64,000 nt of DNA, taken from positions 124,001-188,000 of the forward strand of contig JALRMH010000031.1 of assembly GCA_026119935.1 (NCBI GenBank). The letters run 5' to 3'. A program made the position numbers and the translations under genes. This document shows positions 21,935 to 34,100 of the stretch, in pieces. This DNA comes from Endothia cerciana (taxonomy: Eukaryota; Ascomycota; Sordariomycetes; Diaporthales; Cryphonectriaceae). The notes beneath the pieces are model-generated. The model saw only the letters and a program-made list of their open reading frames with translations. It was not told the origin of the DNA and searched no databases. Each line of letters opens with the position of its first letter. The stretch's first letter is position 1.

Positions 21935-23771
21935 AGGAGCCTGGGTTGTGGTGGGGACCCTGTCAACCCGTGGGATGCGAAAATATTGGGGGCCAAGCAT
22001 GATTTATCTGCTCAGCCAGGCCGAGCCAAGCCCAGCCCAGCCCTAGCCTCAGCCTTACAAGGCCTGACAAGGCAGGCAATGGACCCGAACCTAGTAGGAT
22101 TGGGAACCAGCCTGCCGTGGTTCCAAGGTAGGGCTGAGAAGTCGGGGCGCGAAGGGGAGGGGGTGGACAATGCCGTACATCTTCGAGATGCAGATTCACA
22201 CGGGGGTGAGGGGTATAACAGGTTTCATTATTTTGTGCTCTGCTGTACAGTGGCTTCGACCCCAGGTGTGAACCACTAGCTGTTAGTTACCTAGTACTTA
22301 CCTAGGCACACCTTTAGACAGACACCTGAGTCGTGCATGGTTTGTCAAATCTCAGGTTGGCTTTGTAACTGTCGAGCCCACCCTGCACATCTATCTCCTC
22401 TCCCACAGGTGAGGAGTGGGAGGATGGTCCTTGTTCTCGGAGGGGGCATAGACCATCTGCGCCTTTGGTAGAACAATGATTCAAACAGCACCAGGATTGG
22501 GGAGCCTAGGGAAGGGCGGTGAAGAGTAGTGCCTGTTGTCACAGATAATTACCTTTCATGGATGAGGACATACCCTATAGTCCCCTATTTGTTATATTGT
22601 CACGGTAACACAGGGTGAGATTTGTCAGATCGACTAGTATACCTTCCTTTAGATTGAGGAAGTGGTGGAAAGGCCAGGATATGCGTAACCATACATCCTA
22701 AACATCCCGTCCGTCGGCTGCAGGTTCTGGACCTTTCAGCCCTGACTAGGAGAACCCATCCTGCGCACGATCCCACACGTCGATGCCCTCGTTTGCTCCT
22801 CTCAGCTCCCTCAACCATCCCTAAGGCGGAAGGATTTATTTCGACCGAGGTGGTGGCACTTCCTTCCAATAGGCTTTCGCCCAAATTCACGACCGGGCCT
22901 GTTAAGGAGCACTCTGAGACACTAAGAACGGGCAAAAAAAAAAAAAAAAAGAAACCGTCTCCAGGTGAGTTCCCTTCACCCAAGCTGGGCAAGTAGTATC
23001 AGGTAAGTGAGAGCAACACTGTGTAGACTCGGCACCGGTCACACTCCGCCATAGCCACGGCCGTTTCGCCTCACCCCCTCCCATGCCATAGCTTTGTTTC
23101 GGGCTGGAGACTTTATGGGCTAATGCTACCGGGGAGGAACTGGATTGTGAGCCTTGGACAACACATGTGTAGTAAATCCCAGAGCTGCCGACATCTCTCA
23201 TTCGCCATGTAGAAATAAGTTGCTAATGCTTTGTATGCTACGTAAAAATCACCTAGGAAGCCTGATAAATACTCCCCTTCCGTAAGCGCCGTACGCCCGC
23301 CGCGCAGCAAGAGACAACGAGGACGAAGAGGACCGATTCCTGAACCCAAAAGCCCATCCCCGAAAATCGCGGCGTTCAGTCTCTTGGGAGGAGGCCCCCC
23401 CCCCCTGCTTGAAGCTCCGAGAGCCGGGAGCGAGGGGGACCAGCCAACCGGTCTTTGGGACGGGACCAAAATCCTTCATCCCCACGATAGGAATCCTCCC
23501 GTCCGCTTGGACCAATCCGCTGGGACGCAATTCACATCCCTCTTGGGTCCCCTCCCTACCCCCCTTCTTCCACCGCCAGACAGATCTGAGGCCCCAAGAC
23601 CGGTTGGAGCTCTTGTCTGGCCACAGCCAGAATTGATACCCGATCGGTGCGAACCCGCCCCAGAGCGCCCACCCTTGTGAAGGGACGGATAGACCACAAA
23701 GGCATGGATAGGCAGGTCATCTACAATCAACGCCGAGCACAAGCACCGAAAAGAAAAAGTGCGATCCGCCT

Positions 23772-23800
23772 GGCGCGCCCGGGCGCGCCCGGGCGCGCCC
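23772..23800. repeat. GGGCGCGCCC palindromic tandem repeat
   Basis: Three head-to-tail copies of the self-complementary 10-mer GGGCGCGCCC; the first lacks its leading G. Each unit can fold on itself or pair with its neighbours. Confidence 0.85.
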
Positions 23801-26471
23801 ATGTAGGCCACAGGCTATCATATGCCCCCGGGGGCAAAGAGGCGGATGACAAATGGGAAATAACGTATAGAGAGGGCCATAGTGCGCTCCTTCGCTACAC
23901 CTAGCGTTGGAAGCGCACATGCACCAGCCCTGGCTGGGCTAGGAATGGGATGCACACAGCTGCTTGGACTCCCGGGCCCATCTTCGAAGAAGGGGGGGGG
24001 GGGGGGCAAATCGGAGTCACCGAGCCACGCGCATGAGGCGTATGCACTGACAGACAGTCGTCACAACAACGCATGTAGATAAAAAGAGTTGAAAATGTGA
24101 TATCGTGGCCGCGGCCGGACTTGATGTTCGAATCCCCGAATATCGGAATCGCTGAGGGATATACACACAAGCCAAGTGCTTGTACTGTACAAGCCGATCC
24201 CTTGCGTCGGTTCGAAGGATCCCTTTGGTAACAGCCCCTGGCAGGATCCCGGCGCAAAGTTCACAGTCTGCAAGAGTTTGCGAGCCGCGATTTGGCTCCT
24301 ATCACCGGGCCGGCTGGCCCAGGAGGGCCTATGGCTATTTTGAGTGACCGAGGATGTAGACCTTCCGCAAGCCACATATAACCGCTTATGGCGATCTCTG
24401 CAGCAGCCAGCATTCCAATCGACCCCTCTGGGCTCCTTGCAACCCCAGGCGAGCAGATCCTGAGATTGTCGACCTCCACACACCATCGAGCAAGAAAGCG
24501 AAGCTTTGACTCCGTGCGGTCGATCGCACCTTCAACGGAGTAGATGTCCGGTCATTCGTGGAATCCGGGGGGGGGGGGGGGTTGAGTGCCACATCTGGAC
24601 GACAGGCCATCAAGAAAAGGGTCTCGAGGCTCCAAGTGCTGGCTAGACACCAGCTCAGCCATGGGCCGTGCTCTTTCCCATCCACCAAGAACTCCGTCAT
24701 GAGTTGGCGGTAAGCGAAGCTTAATTTTCCGCTCTTCGCACGACCACGGCGTCGAATAGGATGCTACTGCTCATGCCAACGAAGGAATCTGTAAAGAGAA
24801 GCCGAGTGTAATTGTGGGGAGCGGAGCGGCTGGATGATGTCGATGCAGAAACGTTGCGGCTTGAGGTCCTGGCGCCGGCCAGCGTACCAAGGTCAAGGAC
24901 CTCATTCTGCACCTTGACCCCACCTTGTTGAACTGTGCAGAGGCCCACCATACCGAGCCGCGGCGAGGCGATTCAAGCTCAAGGGATCAAGGGTCGTGCT
25001 ACTGTGGCCCGGTTCGCCTGATATGTTGCGCTCGACTTGGTGAACTAGTCCTAAGTACACCACGTGTGCGGACCGAGGTGTGGGTCGGGAAAGCACTCCG
25101 TGGGACTGTACGGTATGTATTATGGTAGCTCGAGGGCTGCGTGGAGGTACATTGCCTGCCTCGTTATCCTGTGAAGCTCGACAGGGGGCTCCGCTCAGGA
25201 ACCCTGAGAGGCCAGAGCCAGGAAGCCAGGCAGGACAGAGCGGGCGGAGCTTCCAGCCAGCGTCGCCTCGATTTGTCGAGAGGCAGGAGCACGCATGTAC
25301 CCGGTATGTGGGTGGTAGGGCTACCGACCCACCCTTCGGTAGATGAGCAGGATGAACCTCAGATGGGTACTGCGTCTCTGCGGCATCGCGATGGATCCTC
25401 AAGGCTGCGCCTCTAGACAAGACGGCGATTCATCCCTTGTTTCCTGACCTAACGCTTCGCTTGGGGATACTAATCGCGGACTTGACCCGCAAGTGATTAT
25501 CGCTAAGCGGCGAGGGCTGGATCCTTGCCAGGTTGCGGCTTTCTGCAGGCGGGTATTCATTACAACTTATTTGGCCCGAGGGAGAACCTCTGACGTCTGA
25601 TCATGAGGCCCCAGAGCTTGATTCCGGCCTGACTTGAACTGGGCCTTGAATGCTCTCTTCTGGTTGGAGCGGCCTTGCAGGGGACCATTCGTCCTGAACG
25701 TCTTGTGCGGGCCCTCGAATCCTTCAGATGCCAAAGTCTCCAAGGGGTCTTCGGCGGTGCGGGTCTGTCCCGAATTTTTGTTGACAGGTCAGGCATGCCC
25801 TCCCATCACCGGCTATGTGAGCCTCGGTGACACGCATAGGGTCAAAATGTACCCCTATCGTCGGCCTGGTCCTGACGAGCTGCGTGGCTACGGCACGTTA
25901 CATTCTTGAGGACCATGTCGAGGCCGCTTGTTGTGATGGTATCGTTTCCGCATTCCGACTGCCGCGCTGTCAGCAGCCAGCAGGGATTTTGAATCATTTG
26001 CCCTGTGCATCGCAACGTTGATGAGCTCCTCAACCGGGCCGCCATTGACGTCCACAGGGGGCCATGAGGATAAACGAATAGCCCTGTTGTGGGGAATGGG
26101 ATCCTTGGCCCTCTCGGTGTCGCCTGCGAGCTTTCACTTTGATGAACAGGCCCAGAGCCTTGGCCGTCGCGGATTACTGTATTCGCCAGACTGTCGACAG
26201 CCTGAGGGCGACTCATCTGCATCAAACCAGGCTGGCTGGCCTGAGCCCTATATCCCCGCTTCCATTTCTTCGGATGTATTCAGATGGATACACCTCATCC
26301 TCCGGCAATTCTCAATGTTGAATGTTGCATTTCTGGCACTGGGGCCATACTACCGCACCCCCCCCCCCCAAATGACCAGTTTCTTGCTGTGCCACAAATG
26401 TGCGTCTTTCAGCACGAAGATTAAGCCTTTTCCCATGATGACATTATGTAAGATCCTTCCCTAGCCTCGGC

Positions 26472-28645
26472 TCACCTTCCTGGGAGCGGTTGTGGCAGTT
26501 CCTCCTCCATCATGCACGCATTCTCCAACATGTTGGTCCATTTCCCGCTGGTTCCGGCGTGGCTGTGCTTGAGATGCTGACGGAAATGGTCCGCCCTAAA
26601 GAACTTCTTGGCGCTGTTACATTCCCTGAACTTGTGGTGGTCTTGTAGATGCCGGATGCGCTCGTCCCAGTCCTGGTCCGTCACGCTCCGCCTATGGCCG
26701 GCTTGACTGAGGCCTGTCCGTATAAACTCCTCGCCACAGTACCCACAGGTGTCAGCCTCTCCAGGCCTTGTCGTAGACTCGTGGAAAGCCCTGTCGTAGC
26801 TGCTGAGCGCTGAACAGGACCACGAGTGCCGTCGTACGTGTAGCGAGTTTTGATGCCGTTCTGCCTCATTTTTGTTCTTGAACCGGTTGCCGCAATAACT
26901 GCACTCGTACTGCTTCTCTGCTTCATGAGCACTGGAGAGGGAGAAAAAGAAAGTATGATCAGTAAATATAAAAACCCGAGAGGGGAAGGGGAAGAATGGA
27001 AAAAAAAAAAAAAGGGGCCTCAGCTAGACAACGAGGCTACGTGACTTACGCCAGTTCCTCGTACGTGTCGAACTTCTTGGGCTTCTTGGGGCAGCAGTCG
27101 CACATGTGGAAGCCTTGTATCTTGCCTACCCCGCCGGCTGTGCGCAGCGTCGGTTCCGTCAGCTTTCTTGGGCTGGCTACGTTTCTCGCATCGCTTGCAC
27201 CTCGTTGATGCGCGCTATTCCGGGGCACGATTGTGGACCTCGGGCTCAGATTGATGGAGCTTGGCGTGGCGAAAGGCGAGGTAGCCACTTCTGTCGGCGA
27301 GAGGCCTGCAGGGGACAGGCTAATGGGTGACCTTCTGCTAAAGGATAACGAGGACGTCATGCTTGTTGCGGTGCTCAGACCCCCGAAACTGCCACTACGG
27401 TCTCCTGACGAGACAGAAGATATGCTGCCATGCGGTGGGTTCACCGACAGCCGGGGCGCCGGGCTACTCCTGGAGGCGCCCTCGCGGCGGCGAAGAAGGT
27501 CACTCTGACTCGAAACGTGGCGTACGATGGAGTCATCGCCAGGAGGGCTGGATGCCCGTCGCTTGAGGCTCGACGGCTGGTTTTCGTAACTTAGACTATT
27601 CATACGTGAGTGACGACCCTCATCGATGTGAATGTGGCGCAGGCGATTCGTCTCCTCCATGGGGAACTCCATATCGTGATCGTGACCGTCAGCCGGGGTG
27701 AGCTCGTCAGGGAAGGGCCCCGAGTTCTGCCTCTTGCTCCTGGAAAAGGGGCTCCGGTCGAACTCTACGGCCGACATGGGCTCGACAGGCGACCTGTAGT
27801 CGTGCGGTCGAGTGATCTGCGCAAAATTGGTGTTCCGAGGAGAGACGGCGGTATTCAGCGGCGTGTCGGCGAATCTGGGCGACTCCAGTACCAGGTTCGG
27901 CTTGGGCCTTGCGGGGAGGGAGCGCTCAAGCTGCGGCAGACGAAACGGCTGCCGGTGCTGCGCGGGGCCTTCTTGCAAAGACCGCATAGAGGCGCTGAGG
28001 GCCGATCCACGAGGCGGCGACCTGTTATCCAGGGTCCGTTTCGCGTCGAGCTTCTTCAGCTGCTGGCTGTCGTAGGACTCGCTGGAGCCCAGCTGGTAGT
28101 GGTCGTGTACACGACCAAAGCTAGGACCGCACCTGTCCCGGGCCCTGATATCTCGCAGGTCAGCATTGCTACACTCCAGAGCCGAAGAATAAACCGTACC
28201 CCGAGGAGGCATAGCTCGACAGGCTCGAGTAGCCCTCGTCTCTCCCCGTCGGCGTCGCAGCGCTGTCCCTGCGCATGTAGTCAGGTACGTCCTCCTGCGC
28301 GGCCCTTGACCTCCAGCTCTGGTCCAGGCTGCCATAGTTGCTCTCGCTCCTCCCACCAAAGAACGTTAGGCTCTCGCTGTAGGATTCCTTGCGACGGCGG
28401 TCGAAAAAGTCGGTATGGTCTGCTGGAGGACCTCCGACTGGGACAAATCTTGGTGGGGGCAGGGGGGGAGGAGGACCGTCGTGAGAGGCCGCGTTTGGGA
28501 TGCCCAAGGGCCCGGACATGGACCGGTCGAAGCCAGAAGTAAAGGGGCCACGGGCGCCAAAGGGTCTATGGGCGTCATCGTCATGTATAGATATCCTCGG
28601 AGGACCAGCTTCCCGCGGCGCTGATCGAGCACCGCGGATATCCAT
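26472..28645 (-). CDS. C2H2 zinc-finger protein, probable transcription factor
   Basis: Probable nuclear DNA-binding regulator of 666 residues. Three exons: 28645-28200, 28144-27050 and 26931-26472, with introns of 55 bp (GTACGG...CAG, TGCTGACC branch) and 118 bp (GTAAGT...CAG). The first junction restores SYASSGARDRCGP and the second EELAAHEAEKQYEC. Residues 1 to about 490 are disordered and rich in Ser, Pro and Arg. The conserved end holds a CDCC...H element, a classical finger CSYCGNRF...NEAERHQNSLH, a CGYC pair, TDQDWDERIRHLQ, and a last finger C...FFRADHFRQHLKHSH, followed by TSGKWTNMLENACMMEEE. This block is strongly conserved in Pezizomycotina proteins of unknown target. The TGA stop overlaps a strong donor (AAG|GTGAGC), so a further 3' exon is possible. 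Confidence 0.88.
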
Positions 28646-28650
28646 GGTGG

Positions 28651-28693
28651 GTTGGCGGGCGGGCGGCGGGCGGGCGGCGGGCGGGGGGGGGGA
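28651..28693. repeat. G-rich GGC/GGGC tract upstream of C2H2 start
   Basis: A 43-bp run of GGCGGGC units ending in G10 lies 5 bp upstream of the C2H2 start codon. The strand of the gene itself is C-rich here, while the plus strand is G-quadruplex-like. It falls in the promoter or leader. Confidence 0.8.
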
Positions 28694-29420
28694 GGGGAGT
28701 TCAGGTCAGGTCGTCGTATCCTCTAGGCCGTCGAGACTGATCATTCGAGGTCAGGTCAGCACCAGCAAGCAGCAATGTCCGACCAGACCAGGCCGAGCAG
28801 GCTGCATTGGTCCTGTCACACTGGGTCGAGGCGAGGTGACCCACCGCATCAGATGTAGAGATATCCTCAACAAAAACAAAAAAAAAGGAGAAAAGAGGAA
28901 GAGGAAAAAAGGACCGGGCAGGCCGTCCTCTCCCGATCCTTCTCGAGAGACCAACGTTCAGGTTGAGGCTATCGAGATCAGTCTGCCGCAGTGCATCTGG
29001 CGTTCGTTCTGCCTTTCCCGGTGGGGGTGGGACCAGGTTCAACTTGTTCGGGTGGTGAGACGCTGTCCCCAAGGTTGCTGTTGTCGTCCTCTGCTACTGG
29101 CAATGACGCTGACACTGACACTGGGATAGGGCGTGGGGGAGGAGGCGAGCCTGGCCGGGTTGGGCGCTGCACTGCAAAGCTCTCTGATCGGAGGAGTGCA
29201 ATTATACAAGGGCAGAGGCAGAGGCCGCGAGGATATGGACGCTTATATGGACATCTGAGGTTGGCCCGGGTGCAGAAGATGGGCAAGAGGAGGGAGGTCT
29301 CGAGGTCACAGCGATAATGTCGAGGCGAGGAGCAGGAGACTGTTTATGTCGGACCGAGTCTTTTTCTCTCGTCTGGGTTACCAGCTTGAGTGCGGCGCAG
29401 CGCAGCGCTGCGCTGTGCGG

Positions 29421-29457
29421 TACAGTACAGTACAGTACAGTACAGTCCAGTCCAGTC
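29421..29457. repeat. (GTACA)n pentamer repeat
   Basis: Four to five tandem GTACA units pass into three CCAGT units. It is a short pentanucleotide microsatellite. Confidence 0.8.
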
Positions 29458-30636
29458 CCTGGTGGCAGGCGAGCCGAGTCTACATACTGAGGGTAGGTAC
29501 ACTGGTACACCGTTAGTGAGCCATGGCGCAGGTGCAGGAGCGCCCCCCTCCCCCTCCCGTAGGGCGGAGGGTACTACCATGGACCACATGCTTGCTACCA
29601 TATTGGGCTTAGCCTTCCTTTCCCCTCCCTCTCTTTTCTTTTTTCTCGCCCGGCATTTTTACCAGGAGGACATGGGTGTACTGGGCGATATGGGGCCCCC
29701 CCCCTCAGGGCTAAGTTGGGACCCTGGAGCCTGTAGAGCGTACTCGGTGCGGTTTAGACTTGTAGCGCCTGCAACGGGAAGCCAGGGGGGTGGGGTTTGG
29801 AAGGGGTGGAGGACGAGGCCAGGATCGCAAGCTGCTGTACCACAATATGGCGGTACCCACGTAAGTACCTGAGACGGCCATACTTGTACCGGGGCACTGG
29901 ACATTTGACTAGGACCGAGTCCTGGGCAGATCTCCAGGATTGCTGCTCCACCTCACTTCAATCCACTGCGTGACTTATTCTCTGGATCTTCTTCCCCTGC
30001 GTCTTCCTGCGTTCCCTCACCTTTCCACCTCCCTAAGGACCTTCACCTTCACCTACCTACTACGTCCTCTCTGCCCTCCTCTGGGAGTCTCACTCCGAGG
30101 CCCAACTAGTGAGACATAACCGTGTGAGGTATCCATTCAGGTTGTCTCGGAATTTCATAAAGGGCTGATCCGGACGGACTCTCTGCGGACCTTGGGACCT
30201 GCTCCTGAACCAACCCTCGAGGGCCATGGTTCCCTCTCCCCTCCCCCCTCCCCCCCCCCAACCCTTTATTCTTTTTATTCTTCTTGTCTCGGTCAAGGGC
30301 GACATATCTCCGCAGTCTTGGCCCAGAAGTTCAGATGGTGACATGCAGGACCGCGCGCGCGGTGGGGTCGTCGATTAATTATGCAGACAGAGTCGGAGGG
30401 ACAAGCAAGAGACAGAGGTTCCGAAGCACCCAAAACCAGGCTGTGAAAGGTTATTTCTGATGCCACCACTCTGCCGCGGATAAGTCTTGGTGCATGCCTC
30501 ACTAAAGGTAGTAGAAGGAGATGTGAATAGCCTTCCACTGGGTGTCCCTTCTGCTGGGACCCTGTTGGGGCGAGGTTTGACCACGGCACAAGAAGAAGAA
30601 GTAGAATATGGGCGGAGATGGTTGCAGTCAGATCTG

Positions 30637-30737
30637 GCTGTGTGTGTGCGTGCGTCTGTCTGTCTATCTATCTGGCTGTGTGTGTGTCTGTCTGTGTCTG
30701 TGTGCGTGTGCGTGAGTTGTGTCTGTGTCTGTGTCTG

Positions 30738-30802
<65 letters not shown>

Positions 30803-30856
30803 TGGGTCTGTGTGTCTGTGTCTTGTGTCTGTGTCTGTGTTTTGTGCGTGTGCAGG
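30637..30856. repeat. (TG)n-rich microsatellite
   Basis: About 220 bp of TG repeats with TCTG variants; the stretch from about 30738 to 30801 is pure TG. The long frames through it on both strands are repeat artefacts. Confidence 0.92.
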
Positions 30857-31931
30857 GTGCTCACCCACAATACGGTGCTCGGCATAGTACGCGGTACAGC
30901 CAGGCCCTGGTACTTTCCCATCATGGTACCGTGGAGTTCGAGATTTTCTTTTGTACAGCCTATCTTACCTAAGACATCAAGCGGCACAGCGAATAATAGC
31001 ATTCTTGCGTCCTTGGAGCCGGCCCCTCCCCCTCCCCCCCCCGCCATCGCCATAGCCTTCCAGGGCTGATCTCCTCTCCCTCCAACCTTGTAGGGCAGGC
31101 GGCTTAAGCCAGAAGCTGGGAGAGGGGTCCGTTCCCGCCATAGGGAACCCCGCTGGGAGCCCTGAGGATATCGGGTACGTACCTAGCTACACTACCACGC
31201 AGTACACAGTACCGGCCTCCAGGTATCCCGGCGGGAGGTACTACGACTATGGTACTAGTAATTACTCTGCAGCGTCTCGCCGCAGCAGAACATCTTGAAC
31301 TCCTCATGTCCACTGTCAGGCCCTGCCCTCCTCTCCCCCTGCCCCCTCTCCTCTCTCTCTCTCTCCCTCTCCCTCTTTCTCTCCCTGTCCCTCTCCCTCT
31401 CCCTCTCTCGCCTCTCTCGTCTTTGCCAGTCATCTGTACAGGCAACCCCGTACGTATCCACAACCATCGCAACACCTTAATTGTCCCTCCTACCGTCGTA
31501 CGGATTGCCGCCAGATGCAACTCGACGCCACCCCCCACCCCCTCCCCTCGGTCCCTTCTCACACGACCACTTGTCAGCGTCTTGAACGTGGCACGCATGA
31601 GCAAGTGAGGGCCACGACGCAACAGCACAACGTGGGTGAATGGATTTCACCCTTGGCGCCTCTCGAGATAGGAGCAGGGCCACCCCTTCAGCCCGCTGTA
31701 CACACCTTTCCCTTGGTGGCGTGGGAAAGGGGATGATGATGCCTCAGGCCAGACGTGGGCCATCCGTCATCCCATCTCATCCGCAGGCAATGCGCCGACG
31801 GGGTGTGCTGGTGGGATCTGGGCTCAGTCTATTACCTTTCCACGATTAAAAGCTACTAAACAGGAAATATCGTGTGTACTATAGTAGGTGCAGGACAGCA
31901 GAGTACAATCCAACTATGGTACGCCGGTGCA

Positions 31932-32035
31932 CTTCTTTTTCCTTCCCTCCTTTTCCCTTTCTTTATTTTTCTTTTCTTTCTTCTTCTTCTCTTCTTTTTC
32001 TTTCTTTTTCTTCCTTCCTTTCCCCCCTCCCCCCC
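31932..32035. repeat. polypyrimidine tract
   Basis: About 104 bases of C and T with a single A. It is preceded at 31325-31415 by a CTCTCT-rich tract. Such strand asymmetry can adopt triplex structures. Confidence 0.85.
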
Positions 32036-34039
32036 TAACAACGCACCTGTGAGCCCCACCGTTCGCGCTAAGTCGAACTCGTCATGTTGGTAGCCCTACC
32101 ATTACTATGTGCCCGGGGGGGGGGGGGGGGGGGGCCGCGCTTGTGAATTTTCCCACCCGTACCACCGTCTCAGCAAACACCACAGTATCGGCCATATTGT
32201 CGCAGGTCAGCCCTACCATGCATAATACCATAATACGTACTCTTATAGTGTAAACCCCCCGCAGGTGGTGCTGAAGTTCGGGTTTGGGCGTCCAGGATAT
32301 CTCGGAGGTGCCTTGGTGCCGGCAGTTGCTGCTGTTCCTAGCAGTCCTCAGAGCAGTGATGAGACCCAGATCCTCGAGGAGTCTTACCGCAGCGTTTGTC
32401 GATCAGCGCCCAAGGTCTCTTGGCAGACACGTTCTGTCTCCCGCCTATGGCGAGACGCCCACGCGGCCCAAGTGCCCGGTCAGGCAGTGTGTAAGTCGTA
32501 TGGACGCACTGCGTCTCCCTGCCCTATAACTGGGTGCTGCCACGAGGGGCGCCTCAAGACGATGTCGTATTTGCTTCCTCCGAGAGGGGTGAGGTGGTAC
32601 ATAGCGTCTCCTAAGGGCCATTGTCGCACCGGATATGCACAGATCTCGCCCCCCTCACCCCCCCTCTTGCCTTCCACACGGCGAAGGTACACGACCTCCG
32701 ACTCGCCTGGGCCATAAGTTCTACCAGAATAGACCCCAACGGTGAGATGGGGGTCGGCCCCACCACGAGGACTGGCTGGTCATTATCAACCGGGCCCGAC
32801 GGGCTCTCTCGGCTCTCAAGAGGAGGGTTGCGGGTATGGATCACCTTGGGTAGGCACTGACCCGGCGTTCACGCCTAAGCCTGTCGCCAGACTGTCCATG
32901 TCTCAAATCGCTGGGTGTGTCTCTCGTATGTGTCACGATGGCAACCCGGCCGACGAGATGATGGGCCCAGCGACAGAGGAGCGGGACCTGACGCGATTGG
33001 CAAAGGCCCGCATCCTGTCTTAGGCCCCCAGGGATCGCACCACGTCGAGGGCCTCGCCGGAGAAAGCGCCAGTCTCGCGCGAGGCTACGTGAGAATGCGG
33101 CGTTATGTGTTTTCGGACCAGAACGGATGATGTCAGCCCTGCCCTGCTGTGCGCCCGTGGCGGGATGGTATTGATGGCGCGAGCGCTCTCATCCGAGAAA
33201 TTATCTCACGCTGGGTTAGGTTTCCCAAGACCCCCTGGCGGCTGCTCGATCAATCCACACCCTCTCTCTCTTCCCATCACCAGCCCCCCCCTCCTCCTCC
33301 TCCTCCTCCTCCTCCCACCTCTCGCTCACCACCAAACCTCCGGTCCCTCCGGTCCGGCGTCGACTCCGGACTCCGTTCTTTCCGTACCCACGACTGCTCG
33401 CTTTGTCCCCACAGCACTCTGCAGCGGCCCCCCCCCCCTCCTCACATGCAGCCAAGGTGCTGCCCGGTGACGACTAAGCGCATGATGCCAATCTGCAACT
33501 CACCCTGCGGGCCCTCTTCGCCGTACTTTTACAGCGGCACCGCCCACTGCCTAAAGAGGAGATATGCCATGGGCTGCCCTCGCATCGCCGGACTCCTTAC
33601 GGCTGCAGGGTGCGGCAGCCCATCTGTCCAAGCGGCAGCAGCAGTTGCCGTTTGGGAATGTGGTAACAATGGGGTGGCCGAGGTACAGAGCCCTGTTTCA
33701 GAAACACGGCTCTCCGCTGCCCCGTTCACTCCGGCCGTTGTTGCATGTACGGAATAGATACATACATGCTGTGTCCCCGGATGCCGGGCCACCATCGTAC
33801 AAGGCTCATCGAGGTGGTCTTGTTGACTTGGGGAAGCGCCATGGCCCCTTCGTCCTTGATTCCCTTTGCAGCCTGGTCTTCTCAGGGCGCCGGGCTGATG
33901 CGGCTCACATCCAATCCAGCTCGAGACGTTTAGGCTTGTCTGCTAGTCACCTAGTTTCGCTGCCCGCCCCAGCCAGGCCACGTCAATTGTTGCATGCTTT
34001 CTTCCACCCCTCAGAGCCACGGATGTAGCCTGTCAAAAA

Positions 34040-34100
34040 GGATTTAAAATTAAAATCAAAATAAAATTAAATTAAATTAAATTAAAATTAAAAAATTTGC
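34040..34100. repeat. (AATTA)n AT-rich repeat
   Basis: About 60 bp of AAATTAAATTA units inside otherwise GC-rich DNA. Confidence 0.85.

Larger units (their letters stand above)
21473..26471. other. gene-free 5 kb
   Basis: Between YVH1 and the C2H2 gene I can support no coding sequence. The stretch contains a GT microsatellite, GC-rich palindromic 10-mers and several G or C homopolymers (23395-23405, 23992-24006, 24567-24581, 26358-26369). Open frames of 100-170 codons occur, as expected in GC-rich DNA, but they have no recognisable motifs. Confidence 0.5.

Noticed and set aside
27610..28542. 310-codon plus-strand frame opposite the C2H2 gene
   Set aside because: Antisense shadow; the minus strand carries conserved zinc fingers and consistent splicing.
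30487..30972. Cys/Val and His/Thr repeat frames on both strands
   Set aside because: Direct products of the TG microsatellite.
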